DNA of 64,000 nucleotides. It comes from UBA1413 sp964650525. Lineage in GTDB: Bacteria; Bacteroidota; Bacteroidia; Bacteroidales; Prolixibacteraceae. The position numbers and the translations under genes are program-made. The stretch lies in assembly GCA_964650525.1 (NCBI GenBank), contig CAZYUA010000010.1:59006-123005 (forward strand), given 5' to 3'. The notes under the pieces were generated by a model. It made no database searches. It saw only the letters and a list, made by a program, of their open reading frames with translations, and was not told the DNA's origin. Below, one piece after another: positions 45,944-54,697 of the stretch (the first letter of the stretch is position 1; every line of letters starts with the position of its first letter).

Positions 45944-48562
45944 CTACCTGGCTTTATAAACCACTCTCATCTTCCCGGGTGTGCCGTCAGCCGATACGCC
46001 TGTTGCCGAAATCACAAAATCCGAGTGAACCTCTGAAAGGGGAATGGAAAAGATGAGGGCTCCCCCGGATCCTGTTTCCAGGGAAGGATTCCAGTAAAGG
46101 GTGGTGCGCAGGTCTTTGCCTTTTCCTCCCGGCAGTACCCCCGAAGTCAGAAAATCCCTGGGAACCCGGTAGCCATCCTTGTACTGGATTTCTTCTTTTT
46201 CCATTGGGGAGGGATTGGGAGAATCCGGCGATTTTCCCCGTTTGGTGGTGATTTCAATCACACCCACGCTGTTTAGCCCTGTATATTTCTGGATATCCAT
46301 CGGGTCGAGCGACACATGGATTTCTTCCACGTCGTGGGGCGACAGGGCATTGAGAACATCGGCCTGGGTACCCATTTTCTGGCCGTCGATTACGATCAGA
46401 GCACCCGATTGGAAGTAAATGGAATTGGTTGTGCCGAAGAATACAATTTGTCCGCCGACAAGGGTATAAGGCTTAATCGCCCGGATCGCATCCATGATGC
46501 TGGACGAGGATTGAAGCATTGTTTTATACGGCTCGACCCTAGGGGTGGCAGCCCGGGTTACAACAGGCCTGCCGGCCGGCGGTGCTGTTAGAAGATCAGG
46601 GTTCACAGCCAGGTAGGACGCAATATTTCCACGCGGGGGAAGGAAGCCTGCAAAAACAGGGTCTGCCTTGCGGATCTTCAGCCCCACTTCATCCCGGAAA
46701 GAGGGATCCAGCACAGCCGTGAAGTTACCTTTGCCCCGTTCGTCGGTCACGAAAATCGAAGGATCCTGAATTGCTGCCCTGTTAAGCGCAGGAAACGAAA
46801 ACCTGCCGGCTTCATCGGCTGTCGCAGAGACCATCAGCATATCCTTACTATTCAGAACACTCACCTTGGCAAAAGGGAGGGGATTCCCTTTGTTGTCGGT
46901 CGCCAGACCGTTCACCCCCATCCCGGGTAATCCCAGACCCGGGTTAATCCCTTCGTCGGGGTGTAAGACCTTATCCCACGAAAACCCATCCGGTTCGTTG
47001 CCAATCAACATATAATCCAGGTTGGCTTCCGTTAGTAGGCTTTCTGCACTACCCGGCGCCAAAACAGGTAATGGATTGACCAGTTCCCCACCCAGATAAT
47101 ACCAGGCACCGGGCATTTCAGCAAGCTCCTTTATCCGCATCCGGTCGGCTACCGATACGGCCAGCCGGGCTGCTGTATTTTGCTGGCTTTCATCGGTCGA
47201 AAGAATGGAAATTTGCAAATTTCCCTGCTTTGAGCTATCCGTTTCGATCTGAAGCTTCAATTCCCGGGTTCCGGGAATATATACCATACGAGAGCTCCGG
47301 AGGTTACCCGGTTTATCAAAAACACTGAGGAGTACCAGTCCTTCGCCAAACTCCCCGACGGGGATCCTGATTCTGGCACTGGAAGAGATCTCGATACCGG
47401 CGGCCCATAACAGGGAGTAGCCTCTGGTTGCCGTGACCGATAACGAATGCTGGCTTTGTCCGGCCATCAGAATATCGGCTGTCACAAATTCCCGGTCTGT
47501 TTTTCTGACAATCAGGGCCATTGGGTTTTCTTCAGCCCGGGGCAGATCAAAGGTCTGTCCATTGCCATACTCACTGGTTATCACCAACCGCTCCCTGCTG
47601 CCGGGGGTTCCCTGGTAAGGAAAGACACCGTACCCAGGCAGGAAGGTCCTGGTTTTTCCCTTCAGCTGCCCTGCCTCATCCAGGATATCCCCTTCGATTT
47701 CGACCGGTACCCCGTTCCAGGCCGTAACATAATAACCCATTTTTTGTGTGCTTGTTCCAACCAGGTGATTTCCCTCAGGATAAAAGGTGAGCATTATCCT
47801 GTCTGCCGAGGTCCTGAGGTAGAACTTCCTGCTCCATAGTCCCCTGGGATGATGGACGATGAGCTCCAGAGGATCAGAGCCGGTAACGGGGGGAACAGGC
47901 AGCCTGATAAGGGCTTTTCCTCCTTCGGAACGGGTTTTTCCTTCGCCTGTTTTCTTCCCCGCATGCCAGGCTTCGTACAGCAAAGGGAATTTTTCAGCTG
48001 GGTCGCCGTTGTAATCCGACACGGAAACAACGACATCGGCTTGCAATCCTGCCTCATAAACATGCGAAGGATCAGCCAGGGAAACGGTGACGTCTCCCTC
48101 ATAAAAACGGTCAACCAGCAGGGGTTTGAAAACTACGCTTCCCGGGTCAGTCTGGAGGGGCGTATAGGCTGCCAAAAAGTAGCGCCCGGGCAAAAGATCA
48201 TCGGGCAACCGCAGATCTCCTGCTGCCCGGCCGTCTGAGACACGGAAAAGATCGCCCGTAACCATTTGTCCCGAACCATTGTACAAAAAAACATTCATTC
48301 CCCTGCTCACACCTGATAGCTGGTTGTCAGACCGGTCGAGCACCAGGGACTGAAACCAGATAATCTCACCCGGGAAATAGATGTCCTTATCGGTTTGCAG
48401 GGAAATTTTTTCTGCCGGTATATTTCGGAGGGCCTCATCCAGTTTGCCGGAGATGCGGTCGAGTGTGGTACTGGATTCCTGAGCTTGCACCGAAAGGGCC
48501 AGGAGGACGGCCCAAAGGGCGGTTGCCGTCTTTTTTTTCACATTTATTTTTAATCGTTTCAT
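45944..48562 (-). CDS. MG2-like and TonB-receptor-plug-like protein without a barrel
   Basis: 872 residues from ATG 48562 (MKRLKINVKKKTATALWAVLLALSVQAQ signal peptide); an upstream in-frame ATG at 48673 overlaps the preceding gene and is unlikely. After the signal: an alpha-2-macroglobulin MG2-like domain (AEKISLQTDKDIYFPGEIIWFQSLVLD), several beta-sandwich segments, a carboxypeptidase-regulatory-like segment (VNGLATDNKGNPLPFAKVSV), then a plug-like domain near 690-790 (IMDAIRAIKPYTLVGG...ALIVIDGQKMGTQADVLNALSPHDVEEIHVSLD...VGVIEITTKRG). It is too short for the barrel of a receptor. It probably sits on the outer membrane or periplasm and takes part in export or signalling; role unknown. Confidence 0.78.
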   Translation of the reverse strand: MKRLKINVKKKTATALWAVLLALSVQAQESSTTLDRISGKLDEALRNIPAEKISLQTDKDIYFPGEIIWFQSLVLDRSDNQLSGVSRGMNVFLYNGSGQMVTGDLFRVSDGRAAGDLRLPDDLLPGRYFLAAYTPLQTDPGSVVFKPLLVDRFYEGDVTVSLADPSHVYEAGLQADVVVSVSDYNGDPAEKFPLLYEAWHAGKKTGEGKTRSEGGKALIRLPVPPVTGSDPLELIVHHPRGLWSRKFYLRTSADRIMLTFYPEGNHLVGTSTQKMGYYVTAWNGVPVEIEGDILDEAGQLKGKTRTFLPGYGVFPYQGTPGSRERLVITSEYGNGQTFDLPRAEENPMALIVRKTDREFVTADILMAGQSQHSLSVTATRGYSLLWAAGIEISSSARIRIPVGEFGEGLVLLSVFDKPGNLRSSRMVYIPGTRELKLQIETDSSKQGNLQISILSTDESQQNTAARLAVSVADRMRIKELAEMPGAWYYLGGELVNPLPVLAPGSAESLLTEANLDYMLIGNEPDGFSWDKVLHPDEGINPGLGLPGMGVNGLATDNKGNPLPFAKVSVLNSKDMLMVSATADEAGRFSFPALNRAAIQDPSIFVTDERGKGNFTAVLDPSFRDEVGLKIRKADPVFAGFLPPRGNIASYLAVNPDLLTAPPAGRPVVTRAATPRVEPYKTMLQSSSSIMDAIRAIKPYTLVGGQIVFFGTTNSIYFQSGALIVIDGQKMGTQADVLNALSPHDVEEIHVSLDPMDIQKYTGLNSVGVIEITTKRGKSPDSPNPSPMEKEEIQYKDGYRVPRDFLTSGVLPGGKGKDLRTTLYWNPSLETGSGGALIFSIPLSEVHSDFVISATGVSADGTPGKMRVVYKAR

Positions 48563-48578
48563 TTTTGGGGAATTGTGA

Positions 48579-50102
48579 TTACTGACCTTGTACGGGAAGA
48601 ATCTGCCGGATGGCATGCGTAAGGTCCTCATCGGGTTTGATAATATTGTAATGGCCCCAGAAACTTTCATCATACAGGAAGTCGGTCTCTGAGAAGATAT
48701 CGTTGATGGTAAACAGGTCTTTTACCGGAAATCGTTTGAGGTCGGTTGGGGCCACATCAGTAACAAGGAGGGCTGATACGCTGTGAAACAGAGAGTTAAC
48801 ATTCTCCCGGGGATTCCGTACCCGGAAGGCAATGGAAGCCGTGGCTTTGTGAAGGTGCCATTTCCCCTCGTGTTCGGCATAATCAACCTCATAGTCAACA
48901 AATTGGGGCTTTACTTTAAATCCTTTGGGTTTCTTTTTGATCATCGATTGTTCGGCGATATTCAACCCGTAGGGGTCCAGACTGAACCGGGCAAAGAGCA
49001 GGGCATAACTCTCGCGGTCCACATAGAGTTCCCCGCTGAAACAGGGCATGTCGATATTGCGGGCAGGCCGGAAACGGATCACAAAAGCGGGGTGGTTTTT
49101 ATACCAGATCACCCTGTCGATAGAATAACGGTAGAGCAATTCGTACCCGGGATCCAGAAAAGTCTCCATGTTTCCGATCACATCCAGCAGGGTAATGGTA
49201 TGAGGCCCTCCCTGCAGCTTGAAATTCACCCAATGAAAAGGGTGCACCTCCGGACTTCGGCGTGCTTTGAGCAGGCGGACCCTGTCTTCGCGGATATCCT
49301 GACTATAAGGTGCTTTTAATATCTCAACCACTGCTTCCGAGACGTTGATATAGGCATCATCCTGGCGGAGGGTCTCCCGGTAAAAACCGGTAAGCAACTG
49401 GAAGGAGGCAGAATAATTGGATTCCAGACTGTCACGTATTCCTGAAAGCACTTCTGAAACCGGCACGGCACGGACTTTTACCTCCCTGATACGAATCGAT
49501 ACGGGATGAAGGCGGATCACTTCATTTACTGTCATTCCCTTTACAGGCAGCAAATGGCGGCCATATCCCAGGATGCTGAAAACCAATGTGTCTGCTTCCA
49601 GTCCCGGCGGGATCTTCAGGATAAACTCCCCCTGGGCATTGGTGATGGTTCCTATGGCCCGGCCATAGAGAGAAATATTCACATCCCGCAGGGGCATCCC
49701 GAAGACTTCATCTATCACCTTTCCGGTAAGGGTGATCATCGTTGATAACACTTCGGCCTCCTGGCCAGGCCCGGCAGTTTCATTGCCGGAATAAATAATG
49801 ATATGATTTTCTTTCTCCTGATAAAAGAACTTGCCCTTGCCTAAAATCGTGTCCAGGATCTCCGATACCGGGGTATTCACCAGGTGCAGGGTGAAGGTAT
49901 CCGGGGTGTGCAGCAGGGAGGCATCATAAGAAAAAAAAATGTGGTTTTCGCGTGTGATCTGTTTCAGAATATCAGCAGCAGAGAGGTGCCCGGCATGAAG
50001 CGTGATGATCCGGCTAAGCACGGGATCGCGCTGCTGCTCTCCTTTCAGCAGAAAAGAGGGCAGCAGCGCGCAGATCACCAGCAAAAACCGGAACCACCCC
50101 AT
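48579..50102 (-). CDS. STN and carboxypeptidase-regulatory-like domain protein
   Basis: 507 residues. Signal peptide 1-22 (LLKGEQ); an STN (secretin/TonB short N-terminal) domain about 30-100 (ADILKQITRENHIFFSYDASLL, EILDTILGKGKFFYQEKENHIIIY); a carboxypeptidase-regulatory-like domain about 125-210 (LTGKVIDEVFGMPLRDVNISLYGRAIGTITNAQGEF); then about 300 residues resembling the extracytoplasmic part of DUF5686-type outer-membrane proteins. STN domains normally relay signals to FecR-type anti-sigma factors. Its ATG overlaps the preceding gene's TAA by one base (TAATG), so translation is coupled. No TonB barrel is present. Confidence 0.8.
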   Translation of the reverse strand: MGWFRFLLVICALLPSFLLKGEQQRDPVLSRIITLHAGHLSAADILKQITRENHIFFSYDASLLHTPDTFTLHLVNTPVSEILDTILGKGKFFYQEKENHIIIYSGNETAGPGQEAEVLSTMITLTGKVIDEVFGMPLRDVNISLYGRAIGTITNAQGEFILKIPPGLEADTLVFSILGYGRHLLPVKGMTVNEVIRLHPVSIRIREVKVRAVPVSEVLSGIRDSLESNYSASFQLLTGFYRETLRQDDAYINVSEAVVEILKAPYSQDIREDRVRLLKARRSPEVHPFHWVNFKLQGGPHTITLLDVIGNMETFLDPGYELLYRYSIDRVIWYKNHPAFVIRFRPARNIDMPCFSGELYVDRESYALLFARFSLDPYGLNIAEQSMIKKKPKGFKVKPQFVDYEVDYAEHEGKWHLHKATASIAFRVRNPRENVNSLFHSVSALLVTDVAPTDLKRFPVKDLFTINDIFSETDFLYDESFWGHYNIIKPDEDLTHAIRQILPVQGQ

Positions 50103-51673
50103 TAAAAGAAATTTTGAAGATCAAAGGATGTTCTTATCTCCTGCCCATCGCGTAAGACCTTCATTTTTATCTTTCTGTTTTCCTTGCTCTGAAGCAAAAG
50201 ATTGATGTCGTTGAGTGAGATCGATTGGTGGTTGCTGCTGTTGATGGAAAGGATCTGGTCGTTCACTTTCAACCCTGCCAGAAAAGCCGGTGAATTTTCA
50301 CGGATATTGGCAATGGTAAAGATGGGAAATCCCGGCATCGGGTTAACGACTTCCATCCCGCTCATGTTATAGTTAAAACTTTCCCTGACAAGGGGTGTCG
50401 GGGAGAGGGTAAGCCTTGCATTTCTGTAATCAATGGTAACAACAAACCTGCGGAGGATTTCAGCCCCCAGGGTACCGTTCCGGTCGTTGGCAGAAATCAG
50501 TTGCTCCACCAAAGCATCATCGGGAAAAGCCACAATCGGTCTGGGCAAAACCAGCGGGCCCACCCAGATAGCATCAATTCTTCCCTTAATGCCGAAGAGG
50601 TCACCCCCCAGACCCCGGCCCAAAAAGGTCTCCACGTGGTTTCCCGGAACCTTTATCCGCTCATCCGACTTTTCCGAAAGCCATAAAGCATCGCTGGCTC
50701 CGGTATCCACCAGCAGTTTGACCGGCACTTCCGTTTTTTCATCGGTAACAATGCTGGTCCTGATAAAAGGCTTGTTTCCGTCAAAGTGCAGCGGCAGAAT
50801 GATATCACTCTTTCGATCACGGTATTTGAAATGCTCGGGCCGGGTAAAAGTGATCTCCTCATCCTGATAATCGATTTTGACCACATAATCCTTGAAAAGA
50901 TTGTACCCGATCAGCCCGTGAACCGGCATTCCCAGCATGTGGGAGATCTGAAAATCCTCCTCTATGACCATTTGCACCTCCTGGTTCCGGGCAACCATAC
51001 CCCGCATTTGCAATACATTATTTCCCGAACGGTAGGCCGTTAGAACCTCACCATCCCCGATGCCGCGAATTTCAACCGGCATCATATAATTGAGATTCAA
51101 TTTGTTAACAAAGGGCAACTCTGTGATGACCGGGTAGCGGACTCCCGTGTCCAGGATAAAATTCAGGGTATCCGAATCATTGATGGTCATGGGAAGAATG
51201 ATCAGGTTGCTGGCTGTCTTAAATTTCAGGGTTACTGACTTTTTCCGGGGATCCTCAATCAGAAAACCCCGGTTGACGCCGAAATCCCTCGAAGCCCTCT
51301 CAATGTCGATACTTTCTTCCAGAGGAACATATTCCCTTACCACCATCAGGTTGTCTTCCAGTTCAAAAATAAGATAGAAATCTTTCATGAGCTTATCCAG
51401 CACAAACCGGACGGGTTTGTTGGAGACATTCAGGGTAACCTTTTTATTGGCGATTAACTCGGCATTATAGGAATAATCGATGTTCAGGTATTTGCAGATT
51501 TTTTCAATCACACCTGATAACGGCTCATCTTCAGCATAAATGCTGATGTTCTGATCGAGGGTGGTGGTCCCGGCATTCCGGGGTTGTTGGGCTCCCACAG
51601 GGAATGAACACAGGAGTACGAAGAACAATCCGGCAGTTGCGGAAAGCAATCTTCTCCATTCTTTGGTTTTCAT
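50102..51673 (-). CDS. STN-retropepsin-PDZ protein (predicted aspartic protease)
   Basis: 523 residues from ATG 51673 (MKTKEWRRLLSATAGLFFVLLCSFPVGAQ); a longer frame from 51730 runs into fecR. Order: signal peptide 1-29; STN domain about 38-105 (ISIYAEDEPLSGVIEKICKYLNIDYSY); two retropepsin-like halves with FILDTGVRYP (Asp175) and LLVDTGASDALWL (Asp323); PDZ domain about 430-510 (SPAFLAGLKVNDQILSI). Two DTG motifs give the pair of Asp residues of an aspartic protease. Position between fecR and an STN protein suggests it could process the anti-sigma factor, but this is inference. I know of no described fusion of STN with retropepsin and PDZ. Confidence 0.82.
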   Translation of the reverse strand: MKTKEWRRLLSATAGLFFVLLCSFPVGAQQPRNAGTTTLDQNISIYAEDEPLSGVIEKICKYLNIDYSYNAELIANKKVTLNVSNKPVRFVLDKLMKDFYLIFELEDNLMVVREYVPLEESIDIERASRDFGVNRGFLIEDPRKKSVTLKFKTASNLIILPMTINDSDTLNFILDTGVRYPVITELPFVNKLNLNYMMPVEIRGIGDGEVLTAYRSGNNVLQMRGMVARNQEVQMVIEEDFQISHMLGMPVHGLIGYNLFKDYVVKIDYQDEEITFTRPEHFKYRDRKSDIILPLHFDGNKPFIRTSIVTDEKTEVPVKLLVDTGASDALWLSEKSDERIKVPGNHVETFLGRGLGGDLFGIKGRIDAIWVGPLVLPRPIVAFPDDALVEQLISANDRNGTLGAEILRRFVVTIDYRNARLTLSPTPLVRESFNYNMSGMEVVNPMPGFPIFTIANIRENSPAFLAGLKVNDQILSINSSNHQSISLNDINLLLQSKENRKIKMKVLRDGQEIRTSFDLQNFF

Positions 51674-51683
51674 GGCAGTGATT

Positions 51684-52730
51684 TTAATGATTTTTAGCGG
51701 CGGCTGATAATTCAAAGTGATCTTGGTCACCCGACAGTTCCAGGTTGAAAGTCAGCCGTATAACTTCCAGGATGAAACCAATCGACTGATTGTCGAAATG
51801 GGCAGTGTACGTCAAATCGTTGAGGGAGGAACCGGAAAGCCGGATTTCACATTGGTAAACCGCTTCAAGGTCAGTCACCACATCCTGAAGGCGGGTTTCA
51901 CTGAAATCAAGCACACGGGTTTTCCACGCCATCACGTTGGGGTGGGTGTTTACCTGTTTTACCAGTTGGTTCCCGGATGTGTAGAGGGTAGCCTTTTCTC
52001 CCGGATCGAGGAAGACCGGGTTTACTGGTCCGGGCGTCTTTTGTCCGCAGCCTACCTCCACTTTCCCGGTAGCCACCACCACTTCCACATAAGGATCTCC
52101 GGTCCGGGCAACTACGTTAAAGGAGGTACCCAACACCTTAATCCGGGCATTTCCCGCTGAAAGGACAAAGGGCTTGCTGACATCAGGCTTCACTTCAAAG
52201 AACGCTTCTCCCTCCACCCGTACACTCCGCAAATTATCCGCAAACCGGATGGGATAGGCGATGGAGGAACGGCTGTTGAGGGTGACCACCGAACCATCGG
52301 GAAGCAAAATCCTTTCACGATCTCTGTTGCTTGCTGCGATCACTTCTTTTCCGGCTGCCTCATTCTTTTCGCGCGACGCTATGAAATAGCCCAGCGATCC
52401 GAGCATCACAATCAGCAACAGGGAAGCAGCAGCCCGCCATAATCCCGCAGTCATGAAGAAAATCCTGCCTCTTGAAGCCTCGGATGGCACCTCTGTCTTC
52501 AAAGCCGGCAGCATCTGTTGCCAGGCTGCACGAGGATCGAACTTCTTTAACCGGAAATAGGTCCGGGAATGCTCCATGACTTCCCTGCATGACAGCAACA
52601 ACGCATGGTTTTCGGGTGAGGCCCCGGACCAATTCTCCACTTCAGCCTTTTCCTGTTCATCTGCATCCTCTGCCAGGTACTTCGCCAGCAGACTCCACCT
52701 TTCACCCTTCGAACGATTCAACTCTTCCAT
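51684..52730 (-). CDS. FecR-family anti-sigma factor
   Basis: 348 residues. Cytoplasmic sigma-binding N terminus (about 1-90), one membrane span about 97-115 (AAASLLLIVMLGSLGYFI), and a periplasmic FecR domain (RERILLPDGSVVTLNSRSSIAYPI, RSVRVEGEAFFEV, RIKVLGTSFNV) plus the Bacteroidota C-terminal DUF4974-like module (FSETRLQDVVTDLEAVYQCEI). It should hold the neighbouring ECF sigma factor inactive until a periplasmic signal arrives through an STN domain. It starts 54 bases after the sigma gene and ends 10 before the STN-protease gene. Confidence 0.94.
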   Translation of the reverse strand: MEELNRSKGERWSLLAKYLAEDADEQEKAEVENWSGASPENHALLLSCREVMEHSRTYFRLKKFDPRAAWQQMLPALKTEVPSEASRGRIFFMTAGLWRAAASLLLIVMLGSLGYFIASREKNEAAGKEVIAASNRDRERILLPDGSVVTLNSRSSIAYPIRFADNLRSVRVEGEAFFEVKPDVSKPFVLSAGNARIKVLGTSFNVVARTGDPYVEVVVATGKVEVGCGQKTPGPVNPVFLDPGEKATLYTSGNQLVKQVNTHPNVMAWKTRVLDFSETRLQDVVTDLEAVYQCEIRLSGSSLNDLTYTAHFDNQSIGFILEVIRLTFNLELSGDQDHFELSAAAKNH

Positions 52731-52784
52731 TTCAACCTAAAGACACTTGTGATTCACCTTACCCCTAATCAGGAGTGCAATTAT

Positions 52785-53342
52785 TTATAAAAAAACCAAA
52801 AGAATCAGCTTTCTGATTTTTTCCCGCAGGGTTTTGAGGGCAATTCCCATCTGGACTTCCACGGTTTTCACCGAAATACCCATTCTTTCAGCTATCTCCC
52901 GGTATTTTAGCCCCTCATCCCTGCTTAACCGGAAAATCTCCCGCCGTTTTTCAGGGAGGGCATCAATGCTCTTTTCAAGTTGCAGAAACAGTTCCCGGCT
53001 GATAACAGATTCCCCGCCGGCCTCTTCCCCACTCATCGTTTCCTGGTATTTTCCGGTGTGGAACTGTTTTACTTTTTCCTGTCTGATCAGGTTGAGGCAT
53101 TGGTTTCTCACCGACCGGAACAGGTATTGCCGTAGGGAAACTTCCGGGAAAAAGGATTTTCGTTTTTCCCAGATCCGGATAAAGACCTCCTGGACCGCTT
53201 CCGAAGCTTGCTGGTCATCGGGGAGAATGTGGGAAGCATAATAGCATAACGGGGCATAGAAGGCCTCGAAAATTTTCCGGAATGCCTTAACGTCATCATT
53301 CCGGAACTGTTCCGTTAGCCGCTTCTCCTCTGGAGATTCCAT
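52785..53342 (-). CDS. ECF-type RNA polymerase sigma factor
   Basis: 185 residues from ATG 53342 (MESPEEKRLTEQF); an in-frame ATG at 53378 would add 12 hydrophobic residues, atypical for the family. Region 2: DDVKAFRKIFEAFYAPLCYYASHI, AVQEVFIRIWEKR, YLFRSVRNQCLNLIRQ. Region 4: ALPEKRREIFRLSRDEGLKYREIAERMGISVKTVEVQMGIALKTLRE. This is the Bacteroidota FecI-like class paired with FecR. It heads the five-gene operon and probably activates it. The 289 bases upstream hold no gene. Confidence 0.94.
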   Translation of the reverse strand: MESPEEKRLTEQFRNDDVKAFRKIFEAFYAPLCYYASHILPDDQQASEAVQEVFIRIWEKRKSFFPEVSLRQYLFRSVRNQCLNLIRQEKVKQFHTGKYQETMSGEEAGGESVISRELFLQLEKSIDALPEKRREIFRLSRDEGLKYREIAERMGISVKTVEVQMGIALKTLREKIRKLILLVFL

Positions 53343-53631
53343 ATGACAAAGGATGAAAAGGAAATCAATTCCGGTCAAAGGAGTACCCCGACCGGAGAAA
53401 GAACGAATCTTCAGTTGGTCCGGGGATCTGATAAAATCCCAGGCTCCACGAAAGGCACTTCACCCCCAGAGCGGCAGGGAATAACCTGCCATTGACGCTG
53501 AACAGGGCAAAATTCAACCATATCTGTTAAACCCTGCTGTCGTTTCAGGCAGGGGTAACGCAGGCACAGTACCACTTTATACTGCCCGGGGTTATGAATT
53601 TTCCGTAAATTGCCGGCAAGGGCGTTGCGAA

Positions 53632-54321
53632 TCAGGCACTCTTTTCCGGAGATATGGCTTTATAGGTAATTCCTGCCAGGAAGGCACCCACAAGGGGAGC
53701 TACCCAGAAAAGCCACAATTGTCCAAGGGCCCAGCCTCCCACAAAAAGAGCCTGGCTGGTGCTCCGTGCCGGATTCACTGAGGTGTTGGTCACGGGGATG
53801 GAGATGAGGTGAATAAGGACAAGCCCCAGACCAATAGCCAATCCGGCAAATTTCTTTGGGGCGGAGGAGTGGGTGGCCCCCATAATGATCAGGAGAAACA
53901 TAAAGGTCATCACCACCTCACAAACCAGGGCAGCCAGCAATCCGTAACCGCCGGGAGAGTGTTCGCCGTACCCGTTTGCTGCAAAACTTCCCAGTTCAAA
54001 CCCCGGTTTCCCGCTGGCGATCAGATAAATAACAGCTGCACCGGCAATACCGCCCAACACCTGTGCCACCACATAGGGTATTACTTCCTTTTTATCAAAC
54101 CGTCCGCCGGCCCATAAACCAACCGTCACCGCGGGATTCAGGTGGCACCCCGAAATGTGGCCAATCGCATAGGCCATGGTGACAACCGTCAGACCGAAAG
54201 CCAGAGCCACGCCTGCAAAACCAATACCCAGTTCAGGGAAGGCCGCTGCCAGCACAGCGCTTCCACACCCCCCCAGAACCAACCAGAGAGTCCCGATAAA
54301 TTCAGCAATCAGTTTCTTCAT
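53632..54321 (-). CDS. aqpZ: Aquaporin Z-like water channel
   Basis: 229 residues from ATG 54321 (MKKLIAEFIGTLWLVLGGCGSAVLA). Six membrane spans with two NPA half-helices: SGCHLNPAVTVG and TNTSVNPARSTS. Both NPA motifs, the Arg after the second one and the GGCGSAVLA start match the water-selective AqpZ type rather than glycerol facilitators. Located in the inner membrane. A single-gene unit divergent from tRNA-Leu. Confidence 0.95.
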   Translation of the reverse strand: MKKLIAEFIGTLWLVLGGCGSAVLAAAFPELGIGFAGVALAFGLTVVTMAYAIGHISGCHLNPAVTVGLWAGGRFDKKEVIPYVVAQVLGGIAGAAVIYLIASGKPGFELGSFAANGYGEHSPGGYGLLAALVCEVVMTFMFLLIIMGATHSSAPKKFAGLAIGLGLVLIHLISIPVTNTSVNPARSTSQALFVGGWALGQLWLFWVAPLVGAFLAGITYKAISPEKSA

Positions 54322-54372
54322 ACCAGTGATTTTAAGTTTCAAAAACCAAATTTTAAAATTAATAAAAAATAT

Positions 54373-54380
54373 TAGTTTTG
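54373..54380 (+). promoter_or_regulatory. Probable -7 box (TAGTTTTG) of tRNA-Leu
   Basis: An exact TAnnTTTG match lies 13 bases before the mature tRNA 5' end, with an AT-rich TTTT at 54351 in the -33 area. Confidence 0.45.
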
Positions 54381-54393
54381 TACCTCTTCCGAA

Positions 54394-54477
54394 GCCCGGG
54401 TGGCGGAACTGGTAGACGCGCTGGACTCAAAATCCAGTGATAGCAATATCGTGCGGGTTCGAGTCCCGCCCCGGGCA
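54394..54477 (+). tRNA. tRNA-Leu (anticodon CAA)
   Basis: Acceptor stem GCCCGGG/CCCGGGC closes the gene, with discriminator A at 54477. The D-loop is GAACTGGTAGACGC; anticodon stem CTGGA/TCCAG encloses CTCAAAA, giving CAA; a long variable arm (class II) and T-arm GCGGG-TTCGAGT-CCCGC follow. It reads UUG codons. No CCA is encoded. 84 bases. Confidence 0.96.
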
Positions 54478-54480
54478 CTG

Positions 54481-54532
54481 AAAACTCTTATAATCGCTTG
54501 TCATAGAGCAGAATATAAGAGTTTTGTTTTTT
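54481..54532 (+). terminator. Terminator after tRNA-Leu
   Basis: AAAACTCTTATA (54481-54492) pairs perfectly with TATAAGAGTTTT (54514-54525) around a 21-base loop, followed by GTTTTTT. It starts four bases past the tRNA. Confidence 0.75.
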
Positions 54533-54630
54533 GCTACTGAAACGTTACTGAAACCTTTCCCTGATTCTTCTGTCAACACAAGAAACGAGCATGGCGAACC
54601 CGCCACAAAAGTTGATGGATTGTTTTCCCA

Positions 54631-54647
54631 TGCCTGCCGGACAGGCA
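54631..54647. repeat. REP-like hairpin (TGCCTG/CAGGCA)
   Basis: TGCCTGCCGGACAGGCA folds into a 6-bp hairpin and shares its core with the palindromes at 28850 and 56311. It lies between tRNA-Leu and the beta-lactamase-family gene. Confidence 0.5.
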
Positions 54648-54697
54648 CGTCTGCTGCGAGGAGTTTCAACATCAAAACATTAATTGAAATGGAAATG

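Noticed and set aside
54427..54675. Minus-strand frame ending in PGRDSNPHDIAITGF
   Set aside because: It is an antisense reading of the tRNA-Leu gene, a frequent false protein.
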